This document shows positions 39,201 to 50,600 of a DNA stretch of 64,000 nt, piece after piece; position 1 is the first letter of the stretch, and each line of letters opens with the position of its first letter. The stretch is from Lethocerus indicus. Its lineage: Eukaryota > Arthropoda > Insecta > Hemiptera > Belostomatidae. The position numbers were made by a program, and so were the translations under genes. The DNA is taken from positions 20,106,246-20,170,245 of the forward strand of contig JACDQD010000006.1 of assembly GCA_019843655.1 (NCBI GenBank). Direction: 5' to 3'. A model generated the notes under the pieces. That model saw nothing but the letters and a program-made list of their open reading frames with translations, ran no database searches and was not told where the DNA came from.

Positions 39201-39680
39201 TTGCAAAAATGCTGGACATTGTACTTCTCAAAATCCATTCAAAAGTTCGTCGGTTATCCTTAATCAAACTCTTGGCGTTCTTTTACTGATGAGGAATGTA
39301 CTCCTACAAACTAATATTGCCCATTTTTAAGTGTAAGATTGAGTTAAATCGTCTATAACCAGCCAATTATATTTTCTTATTCGCCCCCCGCTATTTAATT
39401 TAAAAGAAGGATACTGGAATTTGATTGAATCCTCCTGAAATGTTGATTTTGCACTTAAGTAAGCTTTTGAAATTAGATCATTCGAGTCATAAATAATGGG
39501 TTCTTCCTCTTCTATTAACTCTTCCTCTTCACAGATTTCGCCCAAATCCTCTTCTTCTACTTCTTCTGCCTCTTCTGCGCCCTTTATTTCAGCTTCCTTT
39601 TCGCGCTCTTCCAATTCCTCAGCCGAAGATTCGGTTTCGCCTTCCGAACCGAGTTCATGTTCCTCCTCCATATCCGACAT
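28647..39680 (-). CDS. CFAP44: Cilia- and flagella-associated protein 44 (WDR52-type)
   Basis: My model has 29 coding exons in transcript order, all phases closed, about 1,983 aa: 39680-39415, 39074-38912, 38841-38702, 38496-38333, 38199-38069, 37688-37538, 37448-37261, 37105-36863, 36683-36555, 36475-36281, 36076-35803, 35583-35511, 35423-35277, 35196-34929, 34647-34481, 34105-33887, 33795-33688, 33270-33096, 32967-32779, 32626-32429, 32163-31949, 31820-31577, 31373-31196, 31090-30925, 30776-30638, 30515-30316, 30123-29898, 29822-29694, 29513-28647. Residues 1-60 are very acidic. About 90-845 form two WD40 propellers; FHHSFGYDC, SGHIKFW-like [18 protein letters not shown] and GRFGKT are hallmarks of the family. 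Long coiled coils follow to about 1,730, with a Ser/acid patch near 1,410-1,430 and an acidic tail. CFAP44 with CFAP43 forms the tether holding inner dynein arm f in the axoneme, so expression in testis or ciliated sensory neurons is expected. The human protein is about 1,854 aa. The least certain parts are the exon 1 donor and the intron at 35424-35510, which needs a GC donor. Confidence 0.92.
30188..30286. repeat. Compound (TTA)n/(TA)n microsatellite in CFAP44 intron
   Basis: TTA units at 30188-30217 are followed, after a short interruption, by TA units at about 30232-30286. The tract fills most of the intron between CFAP44 exons 30515-30316 and 30123-29898 and lies about 30 nt from the donor of the first of these. 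Confidence 0.95.
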
Positions 39681-39951
39681 GCTAGCACAACGTTTAATAC
39701 AACTGTTGCTAAGGGCAGGGAGAATTTATCGACTAAACTTATATCGATTTAATATACTCAATATGTGTAGGCTTTGGCCTCCTACTTATCTATTCAGACA
39801 AATTATATAAATAATATTTCAAAAATTAAATCGACGGCGGTAACATATTTCTGGCGCGCAAGCCTCAGCTGATAATTTCCAGTGGTCAGTCAGACTTCTG
39901 GTTAGTGAAAGTTACAAACATTATGGAAAGGTACATCGTTTACGACTAAAA
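39681..39951. promoter_or_regulatory. Bidirectional promoter CFAP44 / ZDHHC
   Basis: Only 271 bp separate the CFAP44 start codon on the minus strand from the ZDHHC start codon on the plus strand, so both promoters must lie here or overlap. CpG is commoner than in the gene bodies on either side (for example CTGGCGCGCAAG near 39,853). No TATA box is obvious. Confidence 0.6.
39923..39949 (+). other. Upstream ORF of 8 codons before ZDHHC
   Basis: ATG at 39923 opens an 8-residue frame (MERYIVYD) ending in TAA at 39947-39949, two bases before the main ATG at 39952. It would be in the 5'UTR if transcription starts upstream of 39923. Such a tight uORF could lower or regulate translation of the main frame by reinitiation or leaky scanning. 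Whether it lies in the transcript is not known. Confidence 0.45.
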
Positions 39952-41457
39952 ATGTCAACGTTTGTTAAAGATCCGTGCGGTTTTATTTGCATTGTAATAA
40001 CATATGTGGCTGTCTTTTATGCGGATTATGTTGTCGTAAAATGGGTTGTTATGCAAACAATGCAAGATAGGTGAGTTGGAACATATTGTCCTACTTTGAG
40101 TCACTTGTCAGCGATTGAGAAATAGAAATTTTTAAACCTTTTGTTATTTTGCAGTCTGTGGGCTCCATTTCACGTGGTTCTGTTTAACACTGTGATATTT
40201 TTAGTGTCATTTTCTCACTTAAGAGCTATGTGTTCTGACCCTGGAGCAGTTCCTTTACCTCAAACTAGAATGGATTTTTCAGACATTCATTCAGGTATGA
40301 AATCTTTATAGCGTTCGATTAAAAATAATTATTTTGTAGTCAGTTCTTGTATTGCAGAGAGTCATCATATGCAAACATGGACATCTCTCATTTCATATCT
40401 TGTTCCTTTTATTTCATTCTGTATTGTTAATTAGCTTGTAAAGTAATAGAATGTAAATGTTATATTGGCATGACAGTTCTTAAAAGTTTTTATACATTGT
40501 TAGGATGTTTATCTAATTTTTGTACTCATTATTTTATTATGTGTGGTTCACTCCCAAGTACTGAAGATGTTACAGTCTGTTTCACATTAGGTACAAGTTG
40601 ATTCCAAATATGAACCACTTATAAGTTGCAGAATTCTGTGTAATACTTCAAACATTCTTGGGAATATAACTTAAGAATGTACATTTTGCTTAAAAAATGT
40701 ATTTATCTTTAAATTAAATTAGAAAGTGAAATTTCTTATTCATATTTTTCAATAGGGTCAAATGCTGCATTGCTTCAAAATGAAGATTGGACTGTTTGTA
40801 CCAGATGTGAAACATATCGTCCTCCGAGGGCCCATCACTGTCGAATTTGTAAACGTTGCATAAGACGTATGGACCATCATTGTCCTTGGTAATTTGGCAC
40901 AATTTTATATCGAGGAAAATTTTTGTATGAAACATATAAAGCTTAATCTTTGAAGTTGTAAAATTGGTTTTGCAGGATTAATAATTGTGTTGGAGAACGT
41001 AACCAGAAATATTTCATTCAGTTTTTGATATATGTTGGTGTGTTGTCAACTTATGCTATAATCTTAGTTGTCGCGTCATGGATACGGCCTTGTCCTGACT
41101 GCAGCACAGAAATAACTGTAAAACAGTCCCGAATGTATGTATTATAAACATATTTAGATACCAATTATTATGACCAAGTTTTATTACTTACACAAATTTA
41201 CAAATTATAATTTGTCTTCTTTCAGTTTGCACTGTATTATATTAGTAATGGAGAGTTCTTTATTTGGTATTTTTGTGTTGGCTATTTTATATGACCAATT
41301 GGAAGCAATTGCCAATGATGAAACAACAATTGAGCAGCTGCAAGGACCTCATGGAAATGTATCATGGCATAAAGTTATAATGAGTCAGATTTGTAGATTA
41401 CCTTGCTATAATACGGTGGGACCAATCAGATCTAGTGTCAACACGCATTCTGTATAA
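39952..41457 (+). CDS. ZDHHC3/7: Palmitoyltransferase, ZDHHC3/7 (GODZ) type
   Basis: Coding exons are 39952-40070, 40155-40294, 40756-40888, 40976-41134 and 41226-41457. All are GT-AG and phases close at 260 aa, somewhat shorter than the roughly 300 aa of human ZDHHC3/7. The DHHC cysteine-rich domain occupies about 98-145, with [31 protein letters not shown] and the catalytic DHHC at 126-129 (Cys129 takes the acyl group). Four hydrophobic segments lie near 10-27, 44-65, 146-168 and 185-206, two on each side of the DHHC loop, which is the family topology. A TTxE motif (TTIE) follows the last segment. Members sit in the Golgi and S-palmitoylate membrane and signalling proteins; the substrates here are unknown. 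It shares a promoter region with CFAP44. Confidence 0.93.
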
Positions 41458-42336
41458 TTCAAAAACAGACTATCAGAATAGATAGTTGGTTTCAAAATAT
41501 TCTTTAACGGCATGGTTTCTAAAAACTGTCGTAGGAATTAAAATGAGTAGAACATTGCACATGAGAAAGTTGTGCATGTAACAAGATTTTGCACAATCAT
41601 CTAAGGGCCTAAGCATTTCTAAGGTTTACTGAAATAAGATTTCAGTCATCAGTTGTTCAGAATTTTATTATCAGTATTATTATTTGTTCTTTATACAAAA
41701 AAATACATCATTTTCAAGTCCTATAGAATTTACATTGTTTACAAATTGTAAGCCTTTTGCATTTAATTCAGTTTTCATAAGTTAACCCTGCCAAAGAGGA
41801 AAACATTTAAATTTATACTATAATATTCAATACATTAGTTGTCTAGGTTCTTAGTGAGCTTTTGTTGTCGTGGTAGGTTGATTTATCATATATACAATTA
41901 GTATAATTCATACACTGTCCCTCATTACAATATCAAACCGTGTTGTTTGAACCTGTTCTTTCATTTTATATATTTGATAGCCTTGATTGAGTATTTTTAC
42001 AGAGAGTGGTTTGTGATTGTGATAACATAAAATTTAATGTAGTGGAACTTTTTAAAATTTTTCTACTCTCACTAAGTAAAATTTTGCAATACCTTCTCAC
42101 TCACAGCCCCAATATATAAGATCTTTTATAATCACAGCTTAACAATATACTTGGATTTTTATAGCATTTTATTTACTCAGTCATTATATAAATGTAGTTA
42201 CTTTAATGCCAAAGAAAGTGTTTGTGTGTATATATTTATTAAAACATATCATTTTTTACGATGCTGGAAGATTTGAATTGAACTAAATATTACATTTTGT
42301 ATATTTTGTAATGTATGTAAATAATAACATGAGATG

Positions 42337-42342
42337 AATAAA
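42337..42342 (+). other. Poly(A) signal of ZDHHC
   Basis: AATAAA follows a 3'UTR of about 880 nt after the stop at 41457. A Pumilio-like TGTAAATA lies at 42316-42323 just before it. Earlier weak signals may also be used. Confidence 0.45.
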
Positions 42343-43078
42343 TATATATTACATATTTATTAATTAACAAAAATACTCAACACAATATCTTTTTCTATTT
42401 ATATTATATTCCACATTCATGCACTGAATAAGGATAAGTAAAGCAATCAATTTGTGTAAAATGTATATAATGGAATCTAGAAACGAAGATAGAAAGTATA
42501 TGTGTATTTATTTCATTTATTTGGGCTGAATGGTCTGTACATACTTAATTTGTATATTTATAAATGTCTAATAAATTAAATATTTACAAGTATATTTCAC
42601 TAATTTGCAAGTAGTCTGTCTTATTATTTTGTCCAATATTTCCACAATACCAATTATAAGCCTTTCTCAGTGGGAAGCTAATTCTATTTCTGTGAAGAAA
42701 TATGTATCGATAATAGTACATTGAATTATTGTATAGAAGCAATAAATGGTTGGGTAACTTGTGTAGTATGTTTGAATTAATTCCCAATTGAAACTTATAC
42801 CTAAAACCTATGGTGAAGGAACAGTGCTATAGATAGCCAAAATTCAACCCTTTCCACAGTCACAATCATAGTATGATATAGTATTAAAAACTATGATTTG
42901 TACAGCTTTATCCTTTTAAATATATTAAGTTAAATGTAAACACCTTAGGATATTTCTGTAACTTATTCAACAGTATTAATTCACAGATGGCTTACAATTT
43001 CTTTAATATCCACACTCTAGAGTTAAACTTGCCTCCATTAATAAACGTAGTCCTTTTTATATTTAAAAGCAATAAACT
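42343..43078. other. Convergent spacer ZDHHC / RPB9
   Basis: No coding exon is seen. The stretch must contain the 3'UTR of RPB9 on the minus strand. An ATTAAA on that strand at about 42,993-42,999 is a possible signal for it. The 3' ends of the two genes may approach each other. Confidence 0.5.
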
Positions 43079-44395
43079 TTACTCAGTCCAACGATGGGTG
43101 CAATGCTGATTTGTACAGACATAATAAAGCCTCATTTCTTCCTATAAAACATTAAAATAATTTGAATTAACATTTATGAAAAATTAAGTATATTTATCTT
43201 GATATTTTCTCTTAATTTGTAAATTATTACCTCAGCTCTCCGAGTTTGAGCTTGGAAGAAAACTGCCTCACGTTGGTTACATTTAGGACATGGATGTTGT
43301 TCTGTCCGTGGTAAAGTTGGGTCTGATATTACATCAGATACAATGTGTGTTAATTCACTGAAAACAAATACGCAAAGTTAATTAGGTCAATAATAGTTAA
43401 TAAGATAATAATATTAATTAATAGCATTAGTTCTAGATAGTATACAAATTTTCATAGTAAGCATAACAATATTAGTACTCAGTGATTGCTGATTAAGCTA
43501 TTAAGCATTTACTAGATATTTTATTTTCTGGCTTAATTTATTGTGGACAAAACAATAGTATAATTATTATGTCAATAAATTATGAAAACAATATGAAAGT
43601 GGTGATGGCTTATTGCTCAGATAAGTTTCATCAAGAATGAACTGAAGTTAAAAAAGTTTCAGAACACTTGTGATCTGTCTCTGCATACACGTTTGGTCCC
43701 GTGCTAGATGTTTTTTTGCCATCAACTGTAGAATTCCCTCAGGATATAATTAAAGATTAGTAATTTAGTTTAGGTCTAGAATAAGACCAAAACAACAAAT
43801 ATTCATAAGGTGCATGGTAAATAAATATAGAAAACCGAATAGTTTCCTACATTGATAATCTCCTGTCCACAAAAATGAATGACTAATTTTACTGTATTTA
43901 TATAATTCTGCAAAACAGACTGCAGCATTTGATCTTATGATAAATACCCAGAAAAAATTGTTTGCTTAAAAGTTCCTGATAAAGTAAACTTACTCAATTT
44001 CATGCATAATTTTGTTCACATAGATGCAACTGCTGTCTGCTAATTGTTTGAAATCACAATTTCGACACTGCAATTAAGAAAATATACACTTCAAATTACA
44101 TTCAAAACATTTCATGCATGAAAACAGTTACAGTGGGGAAATGCTATGATATCACTTTGAAACTAAACCAACTAAACGTAGAACTCACAGCATATAGAAG
44201 GACTTTGTTCTCCTTATCCTCTTTCGGATACAACATGTTATTGCTAAAACAGAATATACCATTATATATATCGCAAATATAAAATCGGCCGTGAATTATA
44301 CAACGACATTTTATTCCGACTTACCACTCTTGGCAAAATCTGATTCCGACAAAACCGGGCCCATCATCGTGGGTATCGTAACCGCTTATTGGCAT
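43079..44395 (-). CDS. RpII15: RNA polymerase II subunit RPB9
   Basis: Coding exons in transcript order are 44395-44325, 44243-44189, 44067-43994, 43357-43231 and 43141-43079. All are GT-AG and in phase, giving 129 aa, as expected for the insect protein. Two zinc ribbons are complete: Cys21, Cys24, Cys43 and Cys46 in the N-terminal ribbon (FCQECNNMLYP), and Cys90, Cys93, Cys118 and Cys123 in the TFIIS-like C-terminal ribbon ([14 protein letters not shown]). The linker [18 protein letters not shown] is typical. RPB9 sits on the Pol II jaw/lobe and acts in start-site choice, elongation and fidelity, and in transcription-coupled repair. It is transcribed divergently from DTL. Confidence 0.97.
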
Positions 44396-44644
44396 TTTAA
44401 AAGGTCTATAAAATAACAATATTGCTCCGTACACAGGCGACAGAACTAACAGTTAATGGAAGATAACCTCCCCAGGGGTTAACACTCAACAGTTCCTGCT
44501 ATGTTTACACCCGCTCAAACCTATGTTCTCCCGCCCAAACCGCTTGCTTTTTTGACAGTGTCCGTAACCTAAAGTTCTATTGCGTTTTTATTGAGTAGTC
44601 TATAATTAATTTATTTACAATTAAAATACAGTGCCGTGAGAGAA
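44396..44644. promoter_or_regulatory. Bidirectional promoter RPB9 / DTL
   Basis: The start codons of RPB9 (-) and DTL (+) are 249 bp apart. CpG dinucleotides, scarce in the gene bodies, recur across about 44,280-44,800. No TATA element is apparent, which is usual for housekeeping promoters. Confidence 0.6.
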
Positions 44645-47600
44645 ATGAATGTAACTTATGCGCTTGAACAAATGAGATACGGGTTCCGTAAGTAACTAAA
44701 ATCTTACGTTCGATAATTGCACTTTATGTATTACTTTGCTCTTTTGGAGCACGATTACTTCATATTTCCCGTTTCGATCTGTTCGACGTGATGACAGGAA
44801 ATTTAATTTATTATGAGATTTGTTTTGAAGTAAATACTAAAAGTGCAAAGTAGTTGTTAAATTTGTATAGAGAACTGTGGTACAGAATTGATCATTTTTG
44901 TAATAACATTAATACTAATAGCTGGAATTTGACAAAGGCTTGTAAAATTTTAAGGATTAGGGGTTATAAGTATTATGTGTGGTGTCACATTAATGTTCAT
45001 TATTTAGGTATGATTCAGGAATGAATCATGTCATAACTCTTAATTGATTTGTTAATTTCAAGGATACATTTATCTTTAATTGGAGTGTTTCGACTGGTAA
45101 CCCAATTATAAATATTGTATTTCAGGGATTCCCCATGGTGTTGATGTGGCCTACCAGAAGCTAAAATGTTATTCAGGAGATTTTCACACAGACTTTTATC
45201 CTGATCCTTTAGCTTCGGATCCTGGAACCCCAATATTTGCCTGCCACTTCTGTCCTACACGTGGCTACAAACATTTTGTAGCTTTGGCTAACGAGGATGG
45301 CCGCATTGCTATTATAGACACAATAAAACAAAGAAGTGAAGAGACAACATTTATGAGTAAGATAGATTGTTCATACATATCATCTAGCGACAGAATCATG
45401 ACATTGAAATCTCCTGTTTGTTTCCTGTTCTGTGTTCTAAGTTATTTAACCAGATGTATAAAATTCAACTGTAACAAAAATAAATAAACCTTCATTTGTT
45501 TGTAGTATTTCACAGATTCAACTTCTAATACTTTGGATTAATTAATTCACTATCATATATTCACTTCTCATTGTAGGTAGTCTTAAATTGAAGCAAAAAT
45601 ATTCGTGTCAAATGGGTAATATGACTTCCATATTAAAGGAGGAAATTTTTGTATCAAAAAACATAAAATAACAATGATTTCCAAGTGTAATGGGAAATAT
45701 TACATTTTATCTGTTATTAAGAAATGGTTTCTAGCAAAATTTAAACTTTTGTAGGTGCAGAATTTTTTCCTGATATTTAAGGATAGTTTAAAAACAAACC
45801 CTTATTTGATATATCAGTAATTTGGCACCAGTTCAGCCCATCATGAAAATGTCATAAATAATGTCAGGATGTATTGACAAAGATGATTGATTGAGCATCA
45901 TCTTTGATGATTAAATGCTCACATGAGTAAAAAACACTCCTTATATTTATTTTAATTATTTCAGGCACACAGGGACACAATAATGCAATTTTTGATCTGA
46001 TCTGGGCTAATTCAGAAATGAAATTGATATCTGCTTCTGGTGATCATACAGCAGCTTTATGGGACATTGGTGAAGGAGAAATAAAACCAATTCTGAAATT
46101 TCATGGACATACAAGAAGTGTGAAAACGATATCTTGCAAACCTAATGACAAATGTAACTATTTCACCTAAACATACTTTGCCATTAGTTATAAAAATTGA
46201 ATTTTTAAAAAATCCATGTTAAATTATCTAAAACAAATTGTTATTATTTACTGAATATCTGCATTTAGATGTATTTGCTACTGGTGCTCGTGATGGAATT
46301 ATCAACATATGGGATTTTCGAAGCAGTCAGAGCTCAGATATTGTTAAACCAGAAAACAGCATTTCTCTCTGTCATTTTCCTTTGTCATGTAAGTACAATG
46401 AGCAGTTGTTTTCATTAAAGTACATTTTATGCTGACCTTATGCACTTGTAAATTGTAAATATATTATACATACTACATGCCTCTATACATGCTATATGTA
46501 ATTCTTGACAAATTTTAATCTCATGTACAGTTACAAACACTATAAACATTCATTTTTTTTATGTGATAAATGTGGTGAAGCTCCTGATAACACATGGGCA
46601 TTTTTAACATCATACATATTTTCATTAAATTAATTTGTAGCATTATATGAAACACTTATTTTAATGTTTGCTTTATTTATTGGGTCATATTATGAATAGT
46701 ATTTTGTAATAGTAGAATAATTAATGGACTTTTTATAAATATTTTTTCAGCTGGTTCAGGCCAAAAATGTCGTAGAGTACCACACTATAGAGCAGATAGT
46801 ATTACTGGACTTGTTTTTCAAGATGAGGACACATTAATTTCCTGCTCAGCTGGTGATGGGTAAGTAATATTTCAGTTTTCTGTTTGTATATAATTATTAA
46901 ATTTTTTATAAGTCTGTGTTATATGAACGTTAGTCACATCATGTAAATGTAATATGACTTTCATTGAGTTGGAACATTTTTTGGGGGAGTTGTGTTTTAG
47001 TGTTTTCTTCCCGCCAAGTGAATTTTATTTTAGCTTGTTTTTGTGATATATGTGTGTGTGGGTAGGTTGTGTTCTGTTTTACAGAAGACTTGGTGCTGTT
47101 GTGTTACTTGGTGATGTGGACGGTGTTGCTTTATACTAATGTGTAGTTAAATGCTGTAATTAATCAAGTGGAGAAATAAGGATAAGAAAAGAAATGAAGG
47201 GAATAAAAGTGAAATAGCACTCATGAATTTGCAGAATTATGGGTTCTTATTGCCCTAGATCTCTTTGGTCTTTATTTTGGATCAAGGATTTTTTTACTCC
47301 TGCAAGGTGCCTGTCATTTATAAAGCATATGAGAGTAATAAAAAAAGATATTAAGGATTTTATTCCAGTGTATGATGTCAGACAGTATTGAAGAGTGAGG
47401 GAGATCATTGTATAATATAGTGTAGGCCTGATGGCTGAGCAGTAGTTGCTAATTATCAACTAAATAAGTTCATTACTAAAGGTTCAATTGCTGGATGGAT
47501 TAGATTCCCTGAAATATTGACTGATCTCCAGAGTATATATCAAAGTACAAGTACGGCCAAGGGTTCAGGATCCATAAAATAAGTTCTTTGATTTTTAAAT

Positions 47601-50600
47601 TAAAAATTCATGGGAAAAACTTAAATTTATTCCATTAGTATCAGTATTGGTTATAGTAATATGATAAAATTGGAAGTAAAAATCCATTCTTTTTACCTAT
47701 GTGAGAGAATTATTATTAACAGCAATTGTCTGTGAGGCAATCAACAAGAAATGTTGAACATTTTTGGTTGTACTGAAATCTTTTGTAATATGAGAAATAA
47801 CTTCAAAATGTATGGGTGTGGATGAGAAGCTACTGAACCACTGAAACAAAATGTGGATGTCTCCTAATTGGTCACACCATAGTATGTTCTAATTTGATGA
47901 ATTTCAGTCCTGAATCTGTTGAAGTAAAATTTTCAGGACCAAAAGTACATACCTGCTTATGATGAATGTTGGCATTAATATGATCAAAATATCTTTAATA
48001 CCTTAACAGGACAGTGAAGTAATATAATGGCTTGAATAAACATTTTATTGTTGAAACATTTAAACTATATAGAACCACATAATACTACATTTTTTCAAAT
48101 CTGTGAATACTTATTTTTATTCTCACACTTTTTTATTTCACATAATATATCAGCACACATGCATTCCATTGGCTTATATTGTAATCAAAATTTTACTAAA
48201 AATGTATAACTAACTCCAAATTTAGTGTCTTTTTAATTTAATAGACCCCATCTCCCATAAACCCCAAAAGTATCTAATCCATTGATTGTTAATATAATTT
48301 TGATGGACATTAAGGCATTTAAAAATGTGCCCAACATTATTTTTTTAATATGTAACATTTTTTAAATTTTTACTTTACATCTGTGTATGTGTGTGAGTAT
48401 TTATTACTCAGTTATAAGTGCTGGAAAGGATTAGTTCCATAATTAATCCAAAAATTTTAAAATTATTTGTAATTGAGGTGGCCATTTATTCATTAACTTT
48501 ATTTATTATCCTGTTAATTGTTTTACATTTTTACGAATTAAAAATTTGCCATTTTTATGTTGTTATGGTGTCAACGTCCATTTCGTGCTTGGTACCGGTA
48601 ACTTCGTAATCGTGTTTATTTGCGTTCTAGAACGTTCTTCGCGTTACCTGCTTACGTATAACCTCCAGTTTTTCTCTGGTAGCTTAGGATATTATATTTA
48701 CCCTCTCTTCTAGAACTTTGTTCTTTGGAGTCTTTTTTAATGAATAATACTGCCTTATTTTAAACAATCATATGGTGATGTCATGCGATTAGTTTTATTT
48801 GCGCAATATAGTTATTGTTATAGTGGATCGTGAAAGTGTTATCGTGTTTAGTACTTCATACGTCTCCAGTTCAAGGTTAGATCGTAAGATTTAATCGAGA
48901 TGTGCGATTCGAGTACTACACAGACGCAGAAAACTGACGACGTTAAATCAAATTTAAACATCAGGCATGATTGGTATCAAACTGACAGACATGTATTCCT
49001 GCTTATCCTTGTTAAAAACTGTGATCCAAATGGAGTGAAGATCAGTTACACCACCAATCAAATTGATGTGTCCTTGAGCTTGGATGTATGTCCAACATTT
49101 AGTAAGGTTTGGCATTTGGCCCAAGAAATAAATCCAGATCAATGTGCCTACAAAGTTTTGCCATCAAAAGTAGAAATCAAATTGGCCAAAGCTGATGGTC
49201 AACATTGGTCGAGTTTGGAAAAGGAACAGAAACCAGAAAAAAAAATGTTCGGACGCAACTGGGACAAGTTGGTCTCTGAAATTGAAGAAGACCCTCAGGA
49301 AGGTGAAGATGCTTTGAATTCTCTGTTTCAAAAAATATATGCGGAAGGATCTGATGAGGTGAAGAAAGCAATGACCAAATCGTTCTTGGAATCAGGTGGA
49401 ACAGAACTGAATACAAATTGGGATGCTGTTAAGAAAGAAAGAGTAACAATCAAGCCACCTGATGGTATGGAATGGAAGACTTGGGATCAGTGAGGATGAT
49501 GATTTGAAGGACATTAAATAACTTATTCAATCTGTATGTCTGTGTGTGTATATGTATATAAATACATACATAAACATACCATATCTATGTTTTATAAGCA
49601 CTACTTACTTTTGTTTGTATAGTGATGTAAACCTATTTATCTTTGATAGATATTAATCTCTGCATCACCATTCTGCAATAATTTAAATTTTCATAGTATA
49701 TACATTATGATCTAATTGTGAATCAACTCTGTATTGAAAATAAATAAAAAATATTGGTTATGTTGTTCTTTTTATTATACCTGCATGATGAATACACTTA
49801 AGAATTTTTCATTTCAGAATTTTCATGTAATTTTATGTAAACATTATGCCTGCAGCTATTCAATAATTATTAAAATTCTGAAAACTTTATTGCTAATAGT
49901 TTCTTAATGTTTTTCAGTTTTTAATTTATATTTATTTTTAATACATTCTCTCATGACTATTAACAAAGTAAATAATTAATGCTCCTACATCTTTTTTACC
50001 TTTTAATGATCATTAGATTATTGGTGTTGTATATGATAATTCTTTTCTTAATTTGAGGATATTAATAGATCATATGGCATACATTTTAGGACTATCAAGG
50101 TCTGGGATTTAAGGAAGTCATATTCAATTTACAAACGTCAACCACAGCCCAGAAATGTCCTTCTCCATGCTGGACAAACTACACGAAATGGTTTCACATG
50201 CCTTGCCATCTCCCCTTGTGGTTTAAAACTATTTGCAAATTGTATTGATAATACAATATATACATACAATATTGGGACTTACAATAAAGCTCCAAGTAAG
50301 AACCATTTTATATCTATTAGGCTTAAATTCGGTATTTATTATGTGTATATATTCCCTATTGATAAATACTTAAAAAACCAGGTAACCCTCCATTTGCCTT
50401 TAAAAAAATTTAGCGATATAAATCTATTTTATATAATGTCAAATGGTAATTTAATAATAATAATATTATATTGTGGAAGTATTTGTCATAAAGTTTATGG
50501 TGACAATCTGTTTATAATATGATTTTTTCTAATGGAATATGTATAATACTGTCAAGAAATTAACAAATGTTAAGTTTTATTGACACAATACTGAAATAAT

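Larger units (their letters stand above)
48540..48899 (+). promoter_or_regulatory. Promoter region of nested SGT1
   Basis: I count 10 CpG in 48541-48660 against none in 47641-48240, so an abrupt CpG-rich patch begins here inside the DTL intron. It carries two heat-shock-element-like motifs (48625-48637 and 48708-48723). The start site of the transcript cannot be placed. Confidence 0.6.

Noticed and set aside
42316..42323. Pumilio-like TGTAAATA in the ZDHHC 3'UTR, with similar octamers at 28321 (TBP) and 49553 (SGT1)
   Set aside because: Such AT-rich octamers are frequent by chance in 3'UTRs of this composition, so they are not evidence of shared control.
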